Under the pieces are notes generated by a model. The model made no database searches, was not told the origin of the DNA, and saw nothing but the letters and a program-made list of their open reading frames with translations. From an uncultured Peptococcaceae bacterium (GTDB taxonomy: Bacteria; Bacillota; Peptococcia; Peptococcales; Peptococcaceae), in the NCBI GenBank assembly GCA_910585405.1, contig CAJUDO010000010.1, positions 1 through 64,000 on the forward strand: a DNA stretch of 64,000 bases. Direction: 5' to 3'. The position numbers and the translations under genes are program-made. Of this stretch, positions 8,331 to 16,709 are shown one piece after another. The first letter of the stretch is position 1. Each line of letters opens with the position of its first letter.

Positions 8331-9113
8331 ATGAGTGATGTGAATGCAAGTGTGACGGCAGTTGATGACGCAATTGATCTATTAACAAAATATAGTACAG
8401 AATTATCAGACATTCACGCTCGCGGGTGTTTTGAGATAACTTCAATAGCACAGTTGGTTGCATCAAAAAAATATGAAAATCAAACAAAGATTGAAGAATT
8501 ATGCGCAGAGATGAATTGTGAATCCTATGACGAAGAACATACTGTTTCAGATATGAATGAACAGGCAGCATTGCTGCAGAAACTTCAAACACAGCAAGAA
8601 AATTATAGTGCGCTGCTTGAAAGGGTAACGGCTCAATGTGATATAAAGCTGGAAAATTGGAACAAAACGCATAGATATTATTTGGAATTTATAGAGAGTG
8701 GAAAAAGAATTATGGGGGAGTACATTTTTCAGCTGAACAAAATCATCATCGGAGAAGGGCGCACATATGAAAGTATTCATGCAAAGCCTGGGTATTATGT
8801 GATTGTTGTAGACTCTAAGAGATATCCACAAACAGCAGAACATATACGGTTTGCTATAAAAAAGGGAATGCCGGATTTTGTCACATTGGGAAGAGAAGAC
8901 GCAGCAGACAGAAGAAAGGCTTCCTTAAGAGGGATAAAAACACGTCCGGAATATGATAGAGACGAATGGCCAATGGCATGCTTTGTAGAAGGTGGAGATG
9001 GTGCGGACGTGTGGTATATCGATAGAAGAGATAACAGAGGAGCGGGCTCTAGTATCGGGTGGCAAATGAGAGGAATTCCAGATGGCTCGACGGTTAGGTT
9101 AAGACTTATTTGA
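8331..9113 (+). CDS. LXG-like toxin with NucA/NucB DNase domain
   Basis: The protein has 260 residues. Residues 1-135 are helical, with no signal peptide, as in LXG or WXG-fused type VII effectors. From about 155 the sequence matches the NucA/NucB DNase family. Its markers are R-Y-P-x-T-x3-H-I near 165, a DRDEWPMA catalytic motif near 218-225, and DNRGAGS near 241-247. In B. subtilis and B. licheniformis these are secreted DNases, and the Glu of DEWP is the catalytic residue. Here the nuclease sits at the C-terminus of a helical export-type domain and is followed by an immunity-like gene, so an interbacterial DNase toxin is the best reading. Activity and export are inferred. Confidence 0.8.
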   Translation: MSDVNASVTAVDDAIDLLTKYSTELSDIHARGCFEITSIAQLVASKKYENQTKIEELCAEMNCESYDEEHTVSDMNEQAALLQKLQTQQENYSALLERVTAQCDIKLENWNKTHRYYLEFIESGKRIMGEYIFQLNKIIIGEGRTYESIHAKPGYYVIVVDSKRYPQTAEHIRFAIKKGMPDFVTLGREDAADRRKASLRGIKTRPEYDRDEWPMACFVEGGDGADVWYIDRRDNRGAGSSIGWQMRGIPDGSTVRLRLI

Positions 9114-9132
9114 TAAAGGAAGGTCGCACATA

Positions 9133-9690
9133 ATGAATGATGTTTCGTCAGAAAAATTATTGGATGATTGGATTCTTAGCGGTAAAAACGAGATCTATTC
9201 AAGGCTTGAAAAAAAGTATGATTCCTTTTTGCATCTCACAAGTAAATCGGTATTAGGTGTAATGCTTGCAAAATATAGTATGGTAACCACAACTGAAAAA
9301 AGGATTCGGTTCTTTGGAGGAGATCATAAAATCAGAAGCTCGCTGGATGAAATAAATGGGCTAATTGATGGAAAAAAAACAAAAATTCCTGATATGTTAG
9401 TAATCGCTGATGATATTTGTGGGGGAATATTTGCAATTAACAATGGATTTGTGAAAAAGGTAAACGTTGGAAATGTTATGTTTTTGCCATATAGTGCACT
9501 CTGTTTTGAAGATTTGGGTATTGGTCACGCTGATTTTGTGCATTGGTGTATGACTTGTTCATACAATGATTGGTTAATGAATGGTTGGAAAACATCTGAA
9601 AATGAATTTATTGATTATAAAAAAGCAGATGAATATATTTTGGCTAAATTGACAGTTTTAAAAGATTTAAGAGAGGAGGAGGAGAGGTGA
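9133..9690 (+). CDS. DUF2625-like protein, putative immunity protein
   Basis: The product has 185 residues and the start follows AAGGAAGG. The central part (about 75-150) has the DUF2625 pattern: an L-V-I-A-D-D-I-C-G-G-I-F-A-I-N-N-G stretch, then a G-N-V strand, then L-G-I-G-H-A-D-F followed by a W-containing helix. DUF2625 proteins often accompany bacterial toxins as immunity proteins. The gene lies 19 bases after the NucA/NucB toxin and so probably protects the producer from it. It has no signal peptide, consistent with a cytoplasmic inhibitor of a DNase. Confidence 0.65.
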   Translation: MNDVSSEKLLDDWILSGKNEIYSRLEKKYDSFLHLTSKSVLGVMLAKYSMVTTTEKRIRFFGGDHKIRSSLDEINGLIDGKKTKIPDMLVIADDICGGIFAINNGFVKKVNVGNVMFLPYSALCFEDLGIGHADFVHWCMTCSYNDWLMNGWKTSENEFIDYKKADEYILAKLTVLKDLREEEER

Positions 9691-10817
9691 ATGACGTAGT
9701 AATGGAAGTTTCCACTCCGAAAGAATTGGTCTTAGCAATATGTTTTGCGAAAAACGCTTTTTTAAAAAGTGTAAAGATTTGCGTAGACAATACCGCGGGA
9801 AATTTTAACAAAACTATAAATGAGGATATACAGGACGCAATTATTGGGATGTATTCTCTGGAGTGCGGATATTTTTCAACAGCGCAGACAAAATCGTATG
9901 CATTTAAAATTTTGTTTGATGCGTCGGGTTCCTTTGCCAAAATATATTTAAAAACAGATTACATGAGTTCAGAAAAGGAGCGTAATGATTTTACTTGCAT
10001 TGCAGCTGAAATAAGCGAGCTGTTGTTGACAGAGTGCGGATTATGGGCAAATGACTTTCAAAAAATAGCAAAGTTCTCCTCTTGGGTGAAAAAGAACTTT
10101 GATTATAAAATCACAAATACCTATAAGGATTACTCGGCAGTTGAATTGTTGCGAAATAGAACGGGGGTTTGTCAGGCGATTGCGGCATTGGCTGTGAAGG
10201 TTCTGCCTTATATGGGAATCGAAACACAATATATCTCAGGGCAGGGGTATGGAACATCTGGTTGGGGAAAGCATGCCTGGAATATTGTAAAAACAGATGG
10301 CAGATGGATTCATGTTGATTTTACGTTTGCATTAAATTCTTTATTGGTTCCGATGACCGATAATAATTTTAATTTGAAGATGTTTGAAAAAACGCATCAA
10401 TGGAATTCTGATTTATTGTCTGAGGAGGCAATAGCTGCCAGATCTGCTCTATTTCATGAAATAGAAAAAAGTGAAATTTTATTAATAGAGAATGAAAAAT
10501 ATTTTATGATACATGGAGTCAAAATTTTTACCGAAATACCTATTTATATGAATACGGGAGATAAAGAATATATTTCCGTTGGAGATATGGTTCGGTACCT
10601 GGGAGGAGCATGTGAATTAAATCCATCAACTGATACTATGAGAATTTGTGTTGGAGGCAGAATTATGACAGTGAATGATGCGCTATCCTTGTTAAATCCT
10701 GATATTGCCGCATTTGACAGGAGCATTTTAGATATTTGCGGAATAAGAAATGTAAAATATAAGAACAAATTGATACTGACATTTGCAAAAACAGCTGTCC
10801 TGAACGACAACTGTTAA
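9687..10817 (+). CDS. Transglutaminase-like protein with stalk-type C-terminal domain
   Basis: The protein has 376 residues from GTG 9687, which overlaps the previous stop and follows GAGGAGGAGG. The middle part is a transglutaminase-like domain with a full Cys-His-Asp triad. Cys is near residue 162 (RTGVCQA), His is in KHAWN near 199, and Asp is in HVDFTFA near 213. The C-terminal 110 residues resemble the copper-amine-oxidase N1 or stalk domain found on Firmicute surface proteins. There is no signal peptide. Such domains act as peptidases or crosslinkers. Being coupled to the immunity gene suggests a role in toxin or conjugate processing, but this is a guess. Confidence 0.7.
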   Translation: MNDVVMEVSTPKELVLAICFAKNAFLKSVKICVDNTAGNFNKTINEDIQDAIIGMYSLECGYFSTAQTKSYAFKILFDASGSFAKIYLKTDYMSSEKERNDFTCIAAEISELLLTECGLWANDFQKIAKFSSWVKKNFDYKITNTYKDYSAVELLRNRTGVCQAIAALAVKVLPYMGIETQYISGQGYGTSGWGKHAWNIVKTDGRWIHVDFTFALNSLLVPMTDNNFNLKMFEKTHQWNSDLLSEEAIAARSALFHEIEKSEILLIENEKYFMIHGVKIFTEIPIYMNTGDKEYISVGDMVRYLGGACELNPSTDTMRICVGGRIMTVNDALSLLNPDIAAFDRSILDICGIRNVKYKNKLILTFAKTAVLNDNC

Positions 10818-10871
10818 AAAATCATAAAGCGAACGTTCATGCTATCATACTATAAAGCGAGATGGTGACTT

Positions 10872-11207
10872 ATGAAAAATTATATTATTTCGGGTCAATT
10901 GGCGGGCGCGAAAGTCAAATATAAGAATGGCGATCTGTTGTATAAAGCAAACTATCAGTATATAGTAGTCGATGATACTTTAGCGCAATCTGTTAAATGC
11001 ATAGCCACTGAGGAGAGTAAAAGTTTTGTAAGTGGTTTGTTGCGAGGATATTTTGGACGGTTATTGGGAAACAATGCTTGGCTGGCGGCACTTCAAAGTG
11101 CAAGGAATCATACTTTATATACATTGAAGGTGAAGTATTGGGATGATTCGGTGAGTATAGTCTTGGTCAATTACAAGATGTATCTGCATTTTATGGAAAA
11201 ATTTTAA
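10872..11207 (+). CDS. Unrecognised 111-residue protein
   Basis: I recognise no family. The N-terminal 50 residues look strand-rich, with alternating hydrophobic residues. A glycine-rich patch around residues 57-70 (a G-L-L-R-G-Y-F-G spacing that could form a tight helix packing) precedes a second strand-rich part. There is no signal peptide and no clear membrane helix. The start follows a weak GAGATGG site. It lies between the transglutaminase-like and ClpP-like genes in the same orientation. Confidence 0.5.
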   Translation: MKNYIISGQLAGAKVKYKNGDLLYKANYQYIVVDDTLAQSVKCIATEESKSFVSGLLRGYFGRLLGNNAWLAALQSARNHTLYTLKVKYWDDSVSIVLVNYKMYLHFMEKF

Positions 11208-11271
11208 ATTCTGTTAGAATTAGATGCGTTTTTTCCGTTACTAATAGCACAAAGGAGATGAAGGTAAGAAA

Positions 11272-11874
11272 ATGGCAATTTATAATCCGTATATTATGAC
11301 AAATACAAATGGAACAGAGCATAATTCTGATCTTCGAAGTGAATTATTCTGTAAAAAGAGAGTAATCTTTATTGACAATGAGATTAACAGTGATTTGGCG
11401 ACAACGATTGTCTCACAGATGATGTTTTTGAATGAACAATCATCGGATGATATCTATTTGATAATTGACAGTCCTGGCGGGGCAGTGAGTGCAGGATACA
11501 GAATTTATGATTATATTAAGTATGCCTGCAGATGTGATGTGGTCACGGTTGCCAACGGGATGGCGGCATCTATGGGAGCATTTCTGTTAGCAGCAGGAAC
11601 TAAGGGAAAACGATATGCAACACAAAATTCAGAAATTATGATTCATCAGCCGCTTAGCGGAACGCAGGGACAGGCAACAGAAATGATTATTGCTGTTAAT
11701 CGTATTTTAAAGATAAAGAAAAAACTGACAAAAACATTGGCTGAAGCATGTGGAAAAGATTTTGATACGGTATCAGAAGATATGGAGAGAGATTATTGGA
11801 TGAATACGAAAGAGGCGAAGGAGTATGGAATTATTGATTGCGTTGGGTTCCCTGAAGAACTGAAGGAGGTTTAA
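11272..11874 (+). CDS. ClpP-like serine protease
   Basis: The 200-residue protein is the usual ClpP length. The fold signatures are present: SPGG near residue 64, the nucleophile Ser in AASMGA near 103, the His in MIHQP near 126, and the Asp in the R-D-x2-M-x4-E-A-x2-Y-G-x2-D block near 167. The triad is therefore intact. It lacks a clear axial-loop match for a Clp ATPase partner. ClpP normally needs an AAA+ unfoldase, and the next gene, 2 bases downstream, encodes a protein with a decayed AAA P-loop. Since it sits inside a secretion and conjugation locus rather than near clpX or lon, it is probably a dedicated paralogue. Confidence 0.85.
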   Translation: MAIYNPYIMTNTNGTEHNSDLRSELFCKKRVIFIDNEINSDLATTIVSQMMFLNEQSSDDIYLIIDSPGGAVSAGYRIYDYIKYACRCDVVTVANGMAASMGAFLLAAGTKGKRYATQNSEIMIHQPLSGTQGQATEMIIAVNRILKIKKKLTKTLAEACGKDFDTVSEDMERDYWMNTKEAKEYGIIDCVGFPEELKEV

Positions 11875-11876
11875 AT

Positions 11877-12647
11877 ATGGCGGATATGAAATGGATTGGA
11901 ATGGACGGTGTAAAAGCGTTGCTCTCAGATATTGTGCGAGATCAGGAGGCATACAGAAGAGGCAGAGCGAGCATTCCTAACATGATTATTATGATGAATC
12001 CCGGAAATGGTCAGACCTATACTACAGAAGCCATTACAGATATCCTGGCAGAATACAAATTGAGGGAATTTCACGGTCTTGATGAATACTTGGAATATAA
12101 ACCGGACGGCTCCAAAGCAAGTATTGATTGGATGTTTTCGGATATTGAAGATAATGCAATTTATGATAACAGATACAAAGGAGTTGTATCTGTAGATGTT
12201 TCTAAGTTAGTAAATGTACTGAATCAGTATCAGATGAAGTGCTTCGAGGAAAATATCAGAAGCGTTGCCGAATATTCTACAGTAATTACCTATTGTGCAA
12301 CTGGCTTAGGCGTCAAAGGAGAAAAACTGGTCAATCGGCTCAGAAAAGTACTTGATAAGGTAAAGGTAATAGACTGTTACAACTTTACATCCAGGGATTA
12401 TGCTGAAATGATCATTCAGAATGTACTTGATAGAGGAATAGAAGTAAAGGATGAGGAAAAGATCATTAAAGTTTTAGGGGAGGTTGTTTCCAATAAGGAG
12501 GTAAGCCGTGCAAAGGATGCAATCCATTTGGCTGAACAGCTCGTATTCTATGCAGATTATTCTAAAAAGATTCCGGTACTCAGTTTTGGAAAGACAAAGG
12601 ATTTTAAATTTGAATTTTGTAAGGAGGCTCAATATGAGCAGAAGTGA
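11877..12647 (+). CDS. AAA-like protein with degenerate P-loop
   Basis: The 256-residue product resembles the N-terminal half of an AAA module. After a helix, M-I-I-M-M-N-P-G-N-G-Q-T (about 37-48) corresponds to the Walker A G-x4-G-K-T, with Gln in place of the essential Lys. Strand-helix alternation follows. I see no Walker B Asp-Glu pair in the usual place. The start follows AAGGAGG, and the end overlaps the coupling ATPase gene. A CbxX/EccA-type AAA protein that has lost ATP hydrolysis is one reading; an adaptor for the adjacent ClpP is another. Both are inferred. Confidence 0.5.
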   Translation: MADMKWIGMDGVKALLSDIVRDQEAYRRGRASIPNMIIMMNPGNGQTYTTEAITDILAEYKLREFHGLDEYLEYKPDGSKASIDWMFSDIEDNAIYDNRYKGVVSVDVSKLVNVLNQYQMKCFEENIRSVAEYSTVITYCATGLGVKGEKLVNRLRKVLDKVKVIDCYNFTSRDYAEMIIQNVLDRGIEVKDEEKIIKVLGEVVSNKEVSRAKDAIHLAEQLVFYADYSKKIPVLSFGKTKDFKFEFCKEAQYEQK

Positions 12648-14253
12648 ACGTTGGGCAACAATTAGAGAGAAAAAGAAGATTCTTCGAGAGGGAAGTTCCG
12701 GTCCGGTTTTGTATTGTGAGGGAAAAAGGTATTATACGCATGATGGTGAAGGACATCAGATTTATTTGGGAGACAGCGGAACAGGAAAGACAAGACGCGG
12801 AATCATTTCACTGATTTTAGCAAATATGAAACATAGAGAAAGTATGGTGATTGCAGATCCTAAAGGAGAAATATACACCAATACAATTGGCTATGTGCCA
12901 GATGATTATGATGTGTATAAGTTTGATTTCCGCAGATTGTATCAGAGTGACAATATTACATGTTGGAATCCTCTCACGGCACCATATGAATTGTGGAGAT
13001 CTGGAACAGCAGAAAATGTTTTCAGGGCTGAGCAGATGGTAGACGATTTGGCTCATGTCATGTATCCAGTTGCACCTGATACAGATCCGTTTTGGATGAC
13101 AGAAGCCAGAAATGTTTTTGCAGGCGCGGTATTTGCATTGTTTAGCTATGCGAGGCCAGAAGAAGTGAATTTATCTAGTGTATATTACCTCATTTCAAAG
13201 GGTGAAGAAAGATTTGGTGGCTCGACATTCTTAAAAGAATTTGTTGAAATGGAAGAAAACAATGAAAATGTAGCAATGCAACTACACGGTTATGTAACAA
13301 CTGCAAATGATACCAGAGGTGGAATCAGAAGTTCCTTCCTAAATCGCTTATCCATGGCAACAAAAAGTGAAAGCGTCAGAAAATTTTTGAGTAATGATGA
13401 CATATATATTAATGAATTGCAAGGTGATAAGCCGGTTATAATTTATGTTATTTTACCAGATGAAACTCCAATTTATGAGGATTTAGCAGGAGTGCTAATC
13501 TCACAACTTATGAATCACTATATTTATATTGCGGAAAACAGGTGGGGAGGAAAACTTCCCATAAGAATGAACTTTTGCTTAGATGAGCTTGGAAATATTG
13601 GAAAAGCAATCGGTAATTTGGATCACATGTTGAGTGCTGGAAGAAGCAGAAATATCAGGGTGGCGCTGGTGCTGCAGAGCATTTCGCAATTGGACAGTAT
13701 TTATGGAAAAAGCAAAGCTACAACAATTCGTGACAACGCGTCGGTAAAAATTCTTTTTAGAGTGAGTCATTGGGAAACATTATCGGAGTTTTCTAAATTA
13801 TGTGGAGAACGGGAAACGCTGTTTGATGGAAAAGTCAAACAGGAGCCATTGATAATGCCTAGTCAACTTGCGGCCATGGAAGTAGGACAAGCGTTAGTAA
13901 TGATTTCTGGAAGGACGAAGTTTATCACATGGCTTCCAGATTATACTGAGATTTTCGGCTGTCAGAAAATAGAAAGAACCCGTAGGTTGATGCACGGCGC
14001 TTCCCATAATAGGAGTACGCAAGTATTCGATATTCAATCCTATGTGAAGAACAAAAAAAGGCAGAAACTTGAAGAAATGATGAGCAGCAGAAGTGAGAGT
14101 AGCCCTGACAAAATATCATTCCCTTTTTTGCATGACGGTGATGAGAGAAATTTAGGGGAAAATGAATTTAATATTGATGATTTGATTAAGGAAATTGATG
14201 CGAAAATTGAAGAATTGGAAAAAGAGGACGAACAAGAAAAGGAAGCAGAATAA
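12634..14253 (+). CDS. VirD4/TraG-type coupling ATPase
   Basis: The product has 539 residues from ATG 12634, after AAGGAGG and overlapping the previous gene by 14 bases. Walker A GDSGTGKT is at residues 46-53, followed by ADPKGE, typical of T4SS coupling proteins. A Walker B-like C-L-D-E-L-G-N-I lies near 315, followed by A-G-R-S-R-N and L-Q-S-I-S-Q. Unlike plasmid VirD4 it has no N-terminal membrane helices, as in some Firmicute TraG proteins. The C-terminal 60 residues are strongly acidic. No relaxase, VirB4 or pilin gene is in the window, so it either belongs to an element extending to the left or serves the protein-export locus. Confidence 0.85.
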   Translation: MSRSERWATIREKKKILREGSSGPVLYCEGKRYYTHDGEGHQIYLGDSGTGKTRRGIISLILANMKHRESMVIADPKGEIYTNTIGYVPDDYDVYKFDFRRLYQSDNITCWNPLTAPYELWRSGTAENVFRAEQMVDDLAHVMYPVAPDTDPFWMTEARNVFAGAVFALFSYARPEEVNLSSVYYLISKGEERFGGSTFLKEFVEMEENNENVAMQLHGYVTTANDTRGGIRSSFLNRLSMATKSESVRKFLSNDDIYINELQGDKPVIIYVILPDETPIYEDLAGVLISQLMNHYIYIAENRWGGKLPIRMNFCLDELGNIGKAIGNLDHMLSAGRSRNIRVALVLQSISQLDSIYGKSKATTIRDNASVKILFRVSHWETLSEFSKLCGERETLFDGKVKQEPLIMPSQLAAMEVGQALVMISGRTKFITWLPDYTEIFGCQKIERTRRLMHGASHNRSTQVFDIQSYVKNKKRQKLEEMMSSRSESSPDKISFPFLHDGDERNLGENEFNIDDLIKEIDAKIEELEKEDEQEKEAE

Positions 14254-14412
14254 AGAAGCAGATTTTAATATAGAAAGAGCACTTGTAGGTAATAGAGTGG
14301 AACGAATTAGAAATAACGAACAGTCTGCGTTTATTAACAACAAAAAGAACATACGAGTGACATAGCTGTTTCACATTTTGCAAGAATATGGCAAAGAGGG
14401 GAGAAGGGCATC

Positions 14413-15588
14413 GTGCACAATGATAAGAGAATTGGAAGAAAGGATGCATCAACTGTTGATAAGAGTGAATACATCAGAGATCATATTATTTTTGGCGGCC
14501 TTTTGGGATACAATCTTTTGCTGTGGCTTCCTGTGCTATGTCCAATTGCTCATTATCACCAAAGTGTATTAAGGCTCGTTCTTTGCATGACAGTAACGAG
14601 TATGCTTGGTATGATTCTTATATATCAATATAATAGAACCTATTGTGGAATAATCGGTGATATCTGTGCCGGACTTGGTGTGTATACGATGCTTACGCTT
14701 GGTGTTTATAAAGCTATTCTTGTGAAATGGATGCTTGGCATATGGCTAATACTTACAGTCATTGACATTCTCCTAATATTTAAGCCCCAAATCAAAAACA
14801 AAGAAGTTTTCAAACAAATTATTCGCTGGAGAATGTACAGATGTCTTTTGCTTGTAAAAAGAAATACAGCATTGATTTGTGGAATCGCTTTAATCGTAAT
14901 TCCTGCCGCAGTGCATTTTACGTCGGAAAAAGATATTATGAATACTTTTTATCAGGTCTTGGGTTATGAAACGACAGTCTCTTCAGCGTCAAGTAGGTAT
15001 AGTGTGATTGAAGTATATGATGACAGATATCAGCTGTCTGAGAATATTGATATCATAAAGCTTATTCGCGACAACGATACATTTCAGGCTCTGGATTACG
15101 AAAAAAAGTGTGAGGTTGTACAGGCTATCTTATATTGTGAAGCAAGATATCTGGGGTTATGTGAGGTCAACTTAGATTTCAAAGACTTAAAAGACTCCAC
15201 ATTAGGACAGTATAACCATCAGACAAAAACCATTACAATTAATTCAAAACCTTTAAAGGACGGAACAATGTCTGGAGGAACAAACGTGGATGTATTAAAA
15301 ACTGTAGTACACGAGTGCAGACATTGTTATCAGGAGCTCTTGGCAGAATTATATGTGAATGCATCCCCTGAGCAGAGAAATCTTTATGCTTTTACCAGTG
15401 AAGGTGTTTCGGCATGGATTGAAAACTTTGGAGATTATAATACCGTAAATGATGACAGCAACATGATTGCGTATTTAAATTATAGAAATCAAGCATTGGA
15501 ACAGGATGCTCGCAATTGGGAACAGATAGAGCTGATTGATTATTTTCACCGCATAGATGAGTTGACGGATACAAAGAATAAAGAATAA
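14413..15588 (+). CDS. Membrane protein with HExxH metallopeptidase motif
   Basis: The protein has 391 residues from GTG 14413. About five hydrophobic segments occupy residues 28-175. After a linker, the C-terminal domain carries HECRH (near residue 300), the zinc motif of gluzincin-type peptidases. A downstream E-x2-A-R helix (EQDARNWE) near 367 may supply the third ligand, as E-x-D-A helices do elsewhere. The domain would lie outside or just inside the membrane depending on topology. It closes the locus before a terminator and tRNA-Lys. Processing of an exported protein is plausible; the substrate is unknown. Confidence 0.65.
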   Translation: MHNDKRIGRKDASTVDKSEYIRDHIIFGGLLGYNLLLWLPVLCPIAHYHQSVLRLVLCMTVTSMLGMILIYQYNRTYCGIIGDICAGLGVYTMLTLGVYKAILVKWMLGIWLILTVIDILLIFKPQIKNKEVFKQIIRWRMYRCLLLVKRNTALICGIALIVIPAAVHFTSEKDIMNTFYQVLGYETTVSSASSRYSVIEVYDDRYQLSENIDIIKLIRDNDTFQALDYEKKCEVVQAILYCEARYLGLCEVNLDFKDLKDSTLGQYNHQTKTITINSKPLKDGTMSGGTNVDVLKTVVHECRHCYQELLAELYVNASPEQRNLYAFTSEGVSAWIENFGDYNTVNDDSNMIAYLNYRNQALEQDARNWEQIELIDYFHRIDELTDTKNKE

Positions 15589-15779
15589 CGGGGGATGAGC
15601 AAAAGGGAGATGATGACTTCTAGTGAAGAAGTTGTTACATAATGATAGAATTACAATGGCTGTGAATTTGTTTGATAATAGAATGATTGGATTTAATGTA
15701 TGCAGGTATCCTGCGGAAAGGCTTTTCTTGAATAATTGTACGGCTTATACTATTTTATATTTTAACAGCATATCATACG
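15589..15779. other. Intergenic stretch after the membrane peptidase
   Basis: Open frames here (for example 83 residues starting at 15623) run through the following terminator hairpin and lack a convincing start. I see no gene. Confidence 0.5.
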
Positions 15780-15815
15780 AAAATAGACCACTCGTTGAGT
15801 GGTCTATTTTGTTGC
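15780..15815 (+). terminator. Terminator closing the accessory island
   Basis: A perfect 13-bp inverted repeat (15780-15792 with 15798-15810) has a 5-base loop. A and T runs on both sides mean it could work in both directions, for the island and for the tRNA-Lys transcript. Confidence 0.85.
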
Positions 15816-15874
15816 CAATCCATGCACCAACATTACAAAATCTTTGCAATGTAAATATTCGAATTAGCATATAA

Positions 15875-15950
15875 TGGTGGGCGATCAGGGACTCGAACCC
15901 TGGACCTGCCGATTAAGAGTCGGATGCTCTACCAACTGAGCTAAGCGCCC
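15875..15950 (-). tRNA. tRNA-Lys (anticodon CTT)
   Basis: The minus strand folds as a 76-base tRNA with an encoded CCA end (15875-15877). The D arm is AGCTCAGTTGGTAGAGC, the anticodon loop is CTCTTAA with CTT, and the T arm has GGTTCGAGTCC. One acceptor-stem pair is mismatched. Its 3' end faces the accessory island, the side at which tRNA-integrating elements normally sit. Confidence 0.95.
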
Positions 15951-16279
15951 ATGTATTTCTTAACTACGGTTTATAATTATAATTGATTGGGGGAAAAATT
16001 GCAAGCATTATTTTTGAAATTTACGATGTTTTTGCACGAAAATAAATTTTTTGTGTGGCAGAGTTGTGTAGATGACGGAACACATAGAAAGTTGCATGCG
16101 TTCCGTCACAAGGCTTCTTTATTTTTATTTGAGAAAAACTGCATTTTTTACAAGAAAGAGATAGATAGGAATATAAGTGATTGGCTGTTTTTGGCGGGAA
16201 TGTCCCTTTGTTGTTGCATTTGCATTCTTTTCAGAAAGTTTGCAAATACAGTGAAATCTGTTTCCCTAGCCTGTGATGC
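15951..16279. other. Intergenic stretch, uncertain 94-residue ORF
   Basis: A frame starting TTG 15999 after GGGGGAAA stays open to 16283 (Phe/Lys/Cys-rich, one hydrophobic segment). It overlaps the end of the convergent gene at 16280, and its composition looks random. A 9-bp inverted repeat (TGACGGAAC with GTTCCGTCA, about 16073-16109) lies inside. I do not count it as a gene. Confidence 0.3.
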
Positions 16280-16516
16280 TTAAAGGTTGCGGGGAGGATT
16301 GATAAGCTGCCAGATAATTTTTAAATAAATAAGTCCCAAGATACTGAGTAGAATTGCTGCTTGGGGAGAAGGCCCTTCTGTACTGACGTGACTTAAAAAT
16401 TGCATGGAATGTAAATCGAGAGAAGCTAAAAGAGCAGGTTGTGGGAGAAGTACAGAAAAAAAGGTTACTAAAATGATAGCGCATAGGAAACAAATATACA
16501 ATAAATCGAAACGCAT
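16280..16516 (-). CDS. Small two-helix membrane protein
   Basis: The product has 78 residues and starts at 16516 on the minus strand, 6 bases after a strong CGGAGGTG site, which makes it a credible gene despite its size. Residues 4-26 and about 50-70 are hydrophobic, with a short polar loop between them. I recognise no family. It is divergent from the M23 peptidase gene, sharing a 190-base intergenic region. Confidence 0.6.
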   Translation of the reverse strand: MRFDLLYICFLCAIILVTFFSVLLPQPALLASLDLHSMQFLSHVSTEGPSPQAAILLSILGLIYLKIIWQLINPPRNL

Positions 16517-16642
16517 ATTGGACACCTCCGAAAAATAGATTCTTGTACAATATATGCCTTAAATAAGGTGCTATGACAATCAAATTTGCAACGGTAATTT
16601 GTGCAAAAAAAGTTACAATAATGATAAAATACGAAAAAAATC

Positions 16643-16670
16643 TTGCAATTCATGAAATAAACGTTAAAAT
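16643..16670 (+). promoter_or_regulatory. Promoter for the M23 peptidase gene
   Basis: TTGCAA (16643-16648), 16 bases, TAAAAT (16665-16670). It lies about 40 bases before the TTG start at 16710. Confidence 0.5.
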
Positions 16671-16709
16671 AGTAGAAAGAGAGCTAATATACACAAAGGA
16701 GTGTTTTTT

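Noticed and set aside
15623..15874. An 83-residue ORF before tRNA-Lys
   Set aside because: It reads through a strong terminator hairpin and has no convincing ribosome binding site.
15999..16283. A 94-residue ORF after tRNA-Lys
   Set aside because: It starts with TTG, has no recognisable domain and overlaps a better supported gene on the other strand.
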